From contig NC_041785.1 of NCBI RefSeq assembly GCF_900090045.1, positions 1,775,001 through 1,839,000 of the forward strand: a stretch of 64,000 nt of DNA, written 5' to 3'. This DNA comes from Plasmodium malariae. Its lineage: Eukaryota > Apicomplexa > Aconoidasida > Haemosporida > Plasmodiidae. Both the position numbers and the translations under genes were made by a program. Shown here piece after piece: positions 23,854-33,700 of the stretch. The number at the start of each line of letters is the position of its first letter. Position 1 is the stretch's first letter. Below the pieces are notes generated by a model, which worked only from the letters and a program-made list of their open reading frames with translations, was not told the origin of the DNA and did not search any database.

Positions 23854-26800
23854 TTTATCCCGTTACTTGTTTGATGGATGCCTCTGCTGCGGTTGCTTCC
23901 AGTGCGACTGTCTATACTTATGACTGTCTTTACCGTAACTATCCCTTCCTACTTTGTTATCCCTATGGCATTATCATCAACCTTCTTCCAACTACTCGTG
24001 GGGGCGGATGCGTTTATACATTTGCACATGTGCGCATATAAATGAAATGAACAGGCAAATAATGCAAAATGGGCAAAAAAGGCAAAAAAGGCAAAATAGG
24101 CAAAAAAAGCAAAATGGGCTAAAATTTCCTATCACATTTGTACGTGCACACACATACATATATTCACGCAGAGTTACATATGTATGTATCTACTATACTG
24201 CGGAGGAGGCAACTCCAATATTCACAAAATCAATAAACTTTCAAATTCTTACAAAAAAGGGTCAACATGTACGACGTAAAGGTAAAAAAAAAAAAAATAT
24301 ATATTTACTTTGCACGCTTATGTAATTTAAATACACAAATATAAATACACACATATATATGTATACGCACATGAATATTCTCGCATAAATATACATACAT
24401 GTAAGCAAATGCTCGGAATAAGTCAGTAACGGATATAAACAGAAAACATTCTTTAAAGCAAAACGTTTTAATATAAAAAAAAATAATAAATAAATAAAAA
24501 AAAAAAAAAAAAAAATCATATCAAAAACATATTATTATATATCATAACATATCATTAAAAATCATATCAAACCATATAATACCATAACATATCATACCAT
24601 TACATGCAATAATTTGTGTGTGAAATAGTGTGTTACTATATATATATTAATGTAAACGTGCGTTAAAGAAATTTGTCAAGAAGAAAATAAAATTAATCAT
24701 GGATCTTTGACATAATAAAAGAAAAACAAAAATATATATATATATATATATATATATCAAAATTTTTACCTTTTACGAATAAAATATACTCATATGATCA
24801 TATTTGTTCACATGTATACACACATACAAATATGAATAATATACCCTATAAGTACTCACACGTATATATTTATACTACGCAATTACATATATAAATACAC
24901 GGAAACACATATTTATTTGTTAATAATGACAGGAACAATATGTATTTAATCTTCGTTTGTAAAAAGCGGATGCATCTACACCTTTTAGAACATGTAGCAC
25001 AAAATTATGAAAAAAAAAAAAAAACATGAAAATATAAATATATATACAAATAAATAAATAAAATATAAACAGAAAAAAAAATACATTCTCAAAATTCTTT
25101 CTATTTAACTGTGCTGCGAATGTATTTGTCAAATTAATTAGCTTTATAAATTATACATATATTAAAAATATATATATACATTTTTGACTATAAAAAAAGA
25201 CTGAACTCGTTTTAAAATTTATCATTTTGCATAAGAGTGTATAAAAAGGATTACTCAAAAATTGCTATTCTAATAATAATTTCGCACCAGTATGGTACTT
25301 CCTCAACATAATTATAGGAAAAACGTCAGTAATGAAGAATAAACAACAAATACATAAAACGAAGCACAATAAAGCAAAATGAAGTAAAATGAAGCAAAAT
25401 GAAGCAAAGTGAAGCACAATTAAGCAAAGTGAAGAGCAAAAAAATTATCTTTTTATATTATGTTTTTTTCATTGTTCATTTTATGGCATCCTGTTTTTAA
25501 ACGTAGGTTAACAATAATGTACATAAAATAATTTTCATTTCGCTTTAATCGTAAGTAAACACGTATAAACAATACTTCACTTCCTATAGCATAATATATT
25601 TTCATTTATAGCAAATAAGAAAGAAAAAAAAAAGAAAAAAAGGACGCTGTAAAACATAGGCAAATTCTTTCATAAACAGTTATAAAAAAAGATTTTACTA
25701 TTTAGTTTCATTTATTTTTATTTTATTCCTTTTTATTTTATTCCTTTTTATTTTATTCCTTTTGTTTTTATTCCTTTTGTTTTTATTCCTTTTGTTTTTA
25801 TTCCTTTTGTTTTTATTCCTTTTGTTTTTATTCCTTTTGTTTTTATTCCTTTTGTTTTTATTCCTTTTGTTTTTATTCCTTTTTATTTTATTCTTTTTTA
25901 TATTATTCCATTTTATTTTATTCCATTTTATTTTATTCCATTTTATTTTATTCCATTTTATTTTACTCCATTTTATTTTATTCCATTTTATTTTACTCCT
26001 TTTTATTTTATCCCTTTTTATTTTATTCCTTTTTATTTTATTCTTTTTTTTCTTTTTTTTTTTTTCTTGTAGAATTAATTTTTCAGTTCATCCCATTTTA
26101 AATCTCGTTGCATTTTTCCCAAAAAGCAGGGCGATATAACTTACTGTCGAAAATGTACATTTATCATTTAAATTTTAACTGTTGTATTAACAACTTTTTG
26201 TCCTTATGCCCTGTATAATTCGCATTAAAAGGGGCATAATGGGAAGGCAAGGGTACACGTATGCATATATGTTCTGTCGTTAAGGCAAAGTGAAGAACGC
26301 GATAATATTCAATGTAAGGTGTATGTGAAGCCTCAAGTGATATTAACACCACATAGTTGCTTTACCATCGAAATTATAAAGTACGAAAAGAGAGAATAAT
26401 AATAAAGGTGTACGTAAAAATATGTCTTTTTAAATTATGTATTCTTGCCTAATAAACAGACTACTCACTCGGTCAGCTTATTTTAAACGAAAAAAAAAAA
26501 TATATATATATTTGAGATTATAAAAAAAAATATATACGCATTTGCTTAATTGCTCATCCTTGCACACACAGTATATAAATGTATACGTTGTAACGAATCG
26601 TGCAACAAGAGAGATAAAGGAGTACACAGATAGGGTATATATTATATGTGTACATAATCGTAATGACGAAATATTATAGCTAAATAAATATATATATATA
26701 TATATAAATGTAACTTGCTGAAATTTGTAGAAATAGAGAAAACCCCTGTACTTGAGCTCACATAAAAAAAAAATTTTTTTCCATCCATGATGTTATACTT

Positions 26801-27362
26801 TTACAAATACACCGGAATTATGCACTTACACAAATTTTTAAAAAATCGCCATTTAGGTTGTATGCCTTTTTTTCCTTAATGCAAAAAAAAAAAAAAAAAA
26901 AAATAGAGAACTTTTAAAAGTGCTTAATTTACGTTTTCTTTTTTATGAACTGGTCATTTAACCTGACCTTAAAAAAAAAAAAAAAAATTAGGATTGTTGA
27001 TTCAAGTAGATTAAAAAATAACAAAACAAAAAAGAATATTGACATGTGTTGATAAGAATTAAAAAAAATTAAAAAAGTCTCTTTGTATGTTTTTGGTAAT
27101 AGCTAAATTAAATACGTGTATTTTATCTTTATATTTATATGTTATATATTATGTTCCTACATGTATCCCACGTACATATACATATGTACATAATTATGTA
27201 CGTTTTGTTATATGTAGTATCTAAAATTATGAATGGTTAATATTTTTTAAAAAACGATTGTACGCCATATAATTGTATGTACTTTTTGTTAGTTTTTTTT
27301 ATGTAGGCAGTTTGACAAAAAAAAAAAAACACATTTTTTCGTTATCTAATTTTGTACATACG
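23854..27362. other. Intergenic, promoter side of AP-2 alpha
   Basis: No gene that I can support. Present are a short gcaaaa(a/t)ggg repeat at 24060-24120, A runs (24283-24297, 24498-24516), the ca(t)aa/atcata repeats at 24520-24610, an aagtgaagcaaaatg repeat at 25365-25435, the minisatellite at 25715-26041, and T/A runs. Frames open here are poly-F/poly-K or encoded by the repeats. Confidence 0.6.
25715..26041. repeat. Minisatellite, 15-bp ttattccttttgttt family, ~20 copies
   Basis: A pyrimidine-rich array with the core unit ttccttttgttttta (15 bp). It is flanked by related ttcc(a/t)ttttatttta copies on both sides. The array is strongly strand-asymmetric (T/C on the plus strand) and could form unusual DNA structure. 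It encodes a false LLFLFLLFLF frame. Confidence 0.93.
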
Positions 27363-27644
27363 ATGATATTAAAAAAAATCAAAAAAAAATACATAAATAA
27401 TAAAAAAAAAGTAAAAAACAGTAAAAAATATGTAAAAAACCATAGTATGAACCTCAGTGAAAACCATAATAAAGATAATAGCCAAAATAATATTGTAAAA
27501 ATGAGATTCTACAATTCCATAAACATGTACAGTTTATGCATGAATTTATGTACAAATTTATGTACAAATTTATGCACAAATTTATGTACTAATTTATGTA
27601 CTAGTTTATGTACTAATTTATGTACTAATTTATGTACTAATTAA
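27363..27644 (+). CDS. Possible small ORF with NLCT repeats
   Basis: From ATG 27363, 93 residues: a lysine/asparagine-rich N-terminal half (MILKKIKKKYINNKK), then about nine copies of the tetrapeptide NLCT up to the stop. The NLCT part is encoded by the 12-bp repeat at 27535-27640. The first half has reasonable Plasmodium-like codon use but is low complexity. It could be a real short protein with a cysteine-rich repeat, part of the TOM40 upstream region, or a chance frame over a minisatellite. I see no splice sites, signal peptide or known family. Confidence 0.2.
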   Translation: MILKKIKKKYINNKKKVKNSKKYVKNHSMNLSENHNKDNSQNNIVKMRFYNSINMYSLCMNLCTNLCTNLCTNLCTNLCTSLCTNLCTNLCTN

Positions 27645-27645
27645 A
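27535..27645. repeat. Tandem repeat, 12-bp tttatgtacaaa/tttatgtactaa
   Basis: About nine head-to-tail copies of the 12-bp unit tttatgtac(a/t)aa, with one tttatgcac and one tagtttatg variant. It encodes NLCT in one plus-strand frame. Confidence 0.9.
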
Positions 27646-27904
27646 TTTATAAAAAAAAAAAACGACTCTTCAATATATCGTTATTGTTTTCATAGCAAAT
27701 TTGTTACTACCCTTTAAATATATATATACATATTGTGAATTTCCAAAAAAGGATTTTTTTTTATTTTTTATTATCGTTGACATGTTAACTTGGCGCTCCC
27801 TGTGAACATAGCCTTCCATTTTATATTAGTTAGTACGTTGTTAGAACAGGCATAATCGAATTGCGTAAATACATAGTTATATATGCATGTAGGTATAAAT
27901 CCAT

Positions 27905-28036
27905 GTATAGATGTATGCATGTATGTATGTATGTATGTTTATATGTTCGTATGTTTATATGTTCGTATGTTTATATGTTCGTATGTTTATATGTTCGTAT
28001 GTTTATATGTTCGTATGTTTATATGTTCGTATGTTT
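27905..28036. repeat. Tandem repeat, 16-bp tatgttcgtatgttta, ~7 copies
   Basis: Seven near-perfect 16-bp copies follow a (tgta)n run. The array ends about 140 bp upstream of the TOM40 start codon, so it probably lies in the promoter or 5' UTR of that gene. Confidence 0.92.
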
Positions 28037-28174
28037 ATAAATATATATTTATATAAGTATATTTGTATATATGTATATATAGGTAGATACACATGCATGT
28101 ATTTGTACACATAACTATCTCACGTGGTGTAAGAACAAAATAATAAAAAAAAATAAAATAAAAAAAAAAATATT

Positions 28175-29296
28175 ATGGAGATAGCAAATATTTTCAAAAA
28201 ACTGTTAAAACAAAATATAGCATACACAGAAAATAACTCCGTTTTTGATGTTTTTAAAAAACAAAATGAAGGATCACAAAATGTAAGTGAAAAAAAGCTG
28301 GAGGGAGAAAAGCTACTTGAAGAAAAAACTGATACAAACAAACCAACAGAAGAAGATAAATTAAAAGAGCAACACCTTTTACAATATACAAATAATTTTG
28401 ATGCTCCTAATGCATTATTATTTGAAAATCTAAATAAAGAATATAAATTTATTACTACACAAGATAATTTTGATGGATTTCGTTTTGAAGTGGATAAAAA
28501 TGTGAATAAATATTTACAGTCAACACATACCTTATTTCTAGGTACAACCCTCAGAGATGTTGGTTACTTATATCAGTTTGGAGCTAATTTTACGGATAGT
28601 GATAATAGTTTATTGATGATTAGTAGAGTAAATATTGATGGTAGTGTAAATGGTAGGTTTTGTAAAAAGATTAATAACGCAATAGATTGTAAATTAAATT
28701 TTAATACATATGCAAAAAGTGATACAAGAAATATGTATGAAATGTCAGTAGAAGTAAATAAACCATTACATACGTATAATTTTAAGAGTATATGGCAAGG
28801 GGCATGGATATTTAATGCAACATATACTCAATTACTAACCAAAAAATTTCAAGCAGGTGTTGATTTAACATATATTGCATCAAATTGTGCATCCATCGGT
28901 TCCTTTGGGTTACGTTATAATCACAAAAATAATGTTTTAACAATGCAAGTAGTTAGACAACCAAATTTTAAATCACCAGAATTTATGCTAAATCAAACTC
29001 ATTTATATAAAATACAATATGCTAAGAAAATATCAGATCGTTTATCTGTGGGAACAGAGCTTGAATTAACTCCTCAGACGAAAGAGTCCGCCATGAGACT
29101 TGGTTGGGATTATTCTTTTAGACATGCAAAAGTTCAAGGCTTAATTGATACTAGCGGAAAAATTTCTGTTTTTACGCAAGATTACTCAGGTTTTGGTGTT
29201 AGTGGTTACATAGATTATTTAAACAATGAATATAAATTTGGATTTATGATGCACATCTCACCTTCGCAGGAGCAGCCACAGCAGGCCCCGTCATAG
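28175..29296 (+). CDS. TOM40: Mitochondrial import receptor subunit TOM40
   Basis: A single-exon gene for a 373-residue beta-barrel channel of the mitochondrial outer membrane, through which nuclear-encoded precursors enter the TOM complex. The conserved porin_3 region begins around residue 70 (PNALLFENLNKEYKF, with a KF(I/V)TTQDNFDGFRFEV block). It continues through alternating hydrophobic/polar beta strands to YDYLNNEYKFGFMMH-like sequence near the C-terminus (YIDYLNNEYKFGFM). Residues 1-70 are a charged, Lys/Glu-rich extension with no obvious targeting signal, as expected for an outer-membrane barrel. The start is the first ATG after an A-rich leader. The C-terminal tail is Gln/Pro-rich (SQEQPQQAPS). 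Its upstream neighbour AP-2 alpha is divergent, with about 4.3 kb between the two start codons. Confidence 0.95.
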   Translation: MEIANIFKKLLKQNIAYTENNSVFDVFKKQNEGSQNVSEKKLEGEKLLEEKTDTNKPTEEDKLKEQHLLQYTNNFDAPNALLFENLNKEYKFITTQDNFDGFRFEVDKNVNKYLQSTHTLFLGTTLRDVGYLYQFGANFTDSDNSLLMISRVNIDGSVNGRFCKKINNAIDCKLNFNTYAKSDTRNMYEMSVEVNKPLHTYNFKSIWQGAWIFNATYTQLLTKKFQAGVDLTYIASNCASIGSFGLRYNHKNNVLTMQVVRQPNFKSPEFMLNQTHLYKIQYAKKISDRLSVGTELELTPQTKESAMRLGWDYSFRHAKVQGLIDTSGKISVFTQDYSGFGVSGYIDYLNNEYKFGFMMHISPSQEQPQQAPS

Positions 29297-30156
29297 TAAG
29301 TGTGCTTGGTGGAAAAATGTATGAGCGGAAAGATGTATGTGCAAAAGAATGTAGGAGCAGAAAAGTGTTAGAAGAAAAATGTGAAAGCTAAAAAATGTAC
29401 GTGCGAACAAAAATGTATTAGAAAAAAAATTGTAAATAAAATAAAAAAGCTAGAAAAAAAAAAAAAATTATGAGCAGGTCATGCTGAAATAAATTTTTAC
29501 AATTTCAAAAAAAAAAATATCCATAAAAATATACATAAAACTTTTATTATTTTATTTGAATATGTATAGGGGTAAGAATACATGTAAGAAGTGTGTGTTA
29601 CCCTGACATTTTATATTTAATGTATTGATACAAATAACGTATATTTTTAATTTTTTAAATATACGCATGTGTATATATGTGCGTGTGTTTGTTTGTGTAT
29701 TTGCATTCGCACGTGTGTGTCTACTTGCACACGTTCTTTTGCTTGGGGAAATGTGTTCCTTTTAATTTTTAATTAATTATGAGCTTTTAATAATTTTTTT
29801 TTTTAATTCAATTATTTATAAATAGCTATTTTGACAAATATGAAAGAAAATAAAAAAAAAAAAAACAACAAAAAAAAAGTAAAAATACTTGTTAATTTTA
29901 TGACCATGTCAGGTTATACTTAACCACTGCTTGATAAGTATCATAAATGCAGAAGAAATTTGGTAAAATAAACACTCTATAAATTTACATAGCAAAAGGA
30001 ATGTAACCCCGCTTAAAAGTAATCACACATGTTGTTTATTTTTATGTAAAAAAGTGCATAAAGGTATAACTTTCCAAATGCAGAAATATTCTTAAAAATG
30101 TATTATTTATTTTGAAGAATTGATTTTCTAAAAAAAAAAAAATAGTATTTCATAAA
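29297..30156. other. 3' flank of TOM40
   Basis: Spacer with the probable TOM40 3' UTR. A degenerate aaaa(a/g)tgta(t/c)g repeat lies at 29310-29420, followed by A runs and a gtgtgtttg-rich patch at 29668-29720. I see no gene. Confidence 0.6.
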
Positions 30157-30363
30157 ATGTACCACAGATTTTTAAAAGGATTAAAATTATTAATAAATAG
30201 GACCAATATGACAAATATAACCAACGTTATAACTGCTTGTGGCTCTTGGCAAAGAGTAGCATTTTCAGTTGAAATGATGATAGTGAGGATACCCGCTGAA
30301 TATACAACACGGGCAAAGGTAAAGAGACATGTTCACACTTTGATAAAACGAAAAAAAGTATAA
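30157..30363 (+). CDS. Candidate 68-residue basic protein
   Basis: ATG to TAA frame of 68 residues beginning MYHRFLKGLKLLINR and ending in a lysine/arginine-rich tail (VHTLIKRKKV). It stands out because its amino-acid mix is diverse (W, C, P, E, H all present) and its codons are less AT-biased than the spacer. The Arg/Lys-rich, acid-poor first 25 residues could be a mitochondrial presequence, and the basic tail would suit a small ribosomal-type protein, but I recognise no family. A GTAAAG at about 30319 could be a donor, so the true 3' end may differ. It lies between convergent TOM40 and the GCFC-like gene. Confidence 0.35.
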   Translation: MYHRFLKGLKLLINRTNMTNITNVITACGSWQRVAFSVEMMIVRIPAEYTTRAKVKRHVHTLIKRKKV

Positions 30364-30792
30364 TGATTGAACATGTGTACAGAGGGAAAATTAGTGAGGA
30401 AAAATTAAAAAAAAAAAAGTAAAAAAAGTAAACATACCAAAAATAGTTGAAAAAAAAGATTATTCATTTAACAAATCGCGCACCTAATATCAGTAAAGGG
30501 TTAATTCATAAGGGATGAAGCTACTCAATGATGGCAACTTTCAATTGTGTTGTGTGTGGGTTCTCTTACCATGAACTATTATTCCTTAATACAATAAAAG
30601 AATAAGCGTAAAATAAAGCAAATAAGGCAAAAAAAAAAACAAGGAACGCAAAATAAAATAAGACATATTACACAAAATATGGTATACAAAATAAAACGTA
30701 ACGGGGAGCGACAATAAAAAGGGGCATTTAGTCAAAAATTGAAAATTCCCCTGGTGATACATATATATATATATATATGTATACACTTCAAA

Positions 30793-33700
30793 CTAATTTT
30801 CCATCTTGATCCTATCAGCATCAAATTGATCTGATTTTAATTTTGTCATAACTTTATTCCATATATCCATAATGTCCCTATAAAAATTATCATCAATTAA
30901 ATTATGATTAATCCCACTGGCATCATGTGAATTGTCTTCACCTACCTTGTTTATAGAAATTATTATATGTATTATTACGGATAGTGTTAAATTATGAAAC
31001 TTACTAGAATAATCATAATTCGCTAAAACATAATCATAAAATATTTTCTTAATAATATCATATAATTCTTTGTCATTTAATAATAACACAATATTTCTTA
31101 TGGACTTCAAAATTTTTAAGCATCTCATTAAAAAAATATTTTTTTTTTTTTGGCTATTATTTGTATTTTTATAGCATTGCAAAAATGTGCATATATAGCA
31201 GTTGAGTTTCTCTTTTAATATCTGAATTAGTAATACTCTCCCCTCTTGATGCTCATCATCATTATTATCAGTATTACTACCATTACTATCATCTTTATTA
31301 CCATTATTATCAGTATTACTACCATTACTATCATCTTTATTACCATTATTATCAGTATTACTACCATTACTATCATCTTTATTACCATTATTATCAGTAT
31401 TACTACCATTACTATCATCTTTATTACCATTATTATCAGTATTACTACCATTACTATCAGCATTACTACCATTATTACCACTATTATATAACACATAATC
31501 TCTGATTATGACATATAAATTGTAGCTCTGTTTAAGCGATAACGGGCTCCAGACGCCTATCAATTCAAAAACACGCTTGTTAAGAATATAGTAATATAGC
31601 TTTTGTAGAATTTGTTTTTCGCTACAAGTGTCATATATAATCCTTAACTCATCCATAAATTTGTACCACTCAAAAGATTTTATGCATGGGTTATGATGAA
31701 AGGAATTTCTTTCAAGTTTGTATTTTTTTTTCCTGAAGTCGTCATTTTTAAAAAGGGAGGGACGTCTATTCTCACTCTCGCTTCTTCCATTTGAGCTTCT
31801 TTCGCTGCCATCGTTTTTTCCATTTGAGCTTCTTTCGACACCTTCATCTTCTTTCACATGCACGCTTTCTTCATTCTCAAGGTTCGAACTACTCATGGAA
31901 AAATTATTTTCCGATCTTGATGAGGAGGAGCCGTAATCCTTGTCACTTTCACTTCTTGCATGCGTATTAGTACCGTAATTTTGGGTAGGGGTTCCGGACG
32001 AATATAATAAATACAGTTGCTGTTGTTGCTGTTGTTGTTGTTGCTGTTGTTGTTGTTGCTGTTGTTGTTGTTGCTGCTGTTGTTGTTGCTGTTGTTGTTG
32101 TTGCTGCTGTTGCTGCTGCTGCTGCTGTTGCTGCTGTTGCTGTTGTTGCTGCTGTTGCTGCTGCTGCTGCTCCTGTTCCTGCTTCCTATAACCTGTGTGC
32201 ATGTTTGTTAACCTCCCGTCCAGCTTATGCACATGCTCATTCATGAAAAAATTTTGATCAAAGGATTTATTTGTCATTCTATTTTCATAAAAATGCAGAA
32301 TGTCAATTTTTTTTTTTTTTTTTAAAGAGAATTGAAAAAGAGGATCCCAATATAATAATTCACATCTTACAAAAAAAAAAAGTATGTCATCAAAACAAGC
32401 AGCACAATTATTATTTTTATAAAATTCATAATTATACAACTTTAGTAAATAGAAATATTTTATAACATTTTTAAAATTTAAAAAATAAATGTTAACATTT
32501 TCAAATATTTTTTTAATTGCTACCAAAAATTTATTTTTTATGTCTTTCATTTTTACTGTTTGAAAATATTTCTCTTTTTCTAATTTTTCCTTTTTCTCTT
32601 CAATTTTTGCGTGTTCACTAGCATTTCCCGCTTCTCTTTTTAGTTGCACAGTAATGTTGTGTACCTTTTTTTCTTTTTTTACCCCCTTCCTCTTATCCGA
32701 TTTACCCATTCCTCTGGAACTATTCAATGATGAGGCTGGAGAAGTAGCCATATCGAGTGATGTAAGACTGGAGGAAGATTCAATCCCAGTAGACGAATCA
32801 GTTGAATAGTTACTTGAAAATCCATCAAACATGTATTGTAAAAATGAGTTGTTAAAATGCTGATGATCAGTTACCTCATTGACAATATGTTCATTAACTA
32901 ACATGACTTCATTAACACATTCATAATTATTAATAATTTTATTACGCATTAACAACTTTAACTGATCACGTTTACTTTTTTCCTTTTTATTTATATAATA
33001 TTTGGAGTTAAAAATATAATCCTTTATAAATGTAAGCTTGAACTTTTCATAATACTCTTTATACAAATACAATTTGAGATTATGATATATTAAATGAAAA
33101 GTGCTTTCCAAATTATGCAATGATATTAATGCATCTTCGACATATTTATATTTATCAAAAATAAGATTTGTTAAATTGATAACAAAATAGAAAAAAATAG
33201 TGCACGTAATTATTTCTCTTTTTTTTCTTCTACAAATAGTTGTTAGTTGGTTATGCTCATTTTGCATTGTACTCTCTAATTTTTTTACTCGACTGGACTC
33301 TTTCATTTTAGTTTTATACTCACTAAATAATTTTTCTATATAATTATGCATTTTTATAATCTGCAGGTTGCATACTGCTTTGTTATCAAAAGCATTTTTA
33401 ATTTTTTCAAATAATTTTTTATTTTCATTAATGTAAAGGTAATTACTTGTAAGATCTTCCTCAAATGAAGGAATGGCTGATACATTTAGGTCCTTCTCGA
33501 TAACACTTTTTTTTCCATTATTCGGTTTACAAGAATCGTCTTCCTTACTTACATAATTTACAATACCGTCTTTATTTATGTTCGTTTTCGTACAAGTAGC
33601 AAACTCCCCCTTTGCTACATCGAACGAGGAATCATACTTTATGTTAGTATCTTCATTCACATAAGGGTCTATCACATATTCAATATTGTCCTTCTTGTAC

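Noticed and set aside
32017..32211. Plus-strand polyleucine frame
   Set aside because: Antisense of the polyglutamine tract in the GCFC-like gene.
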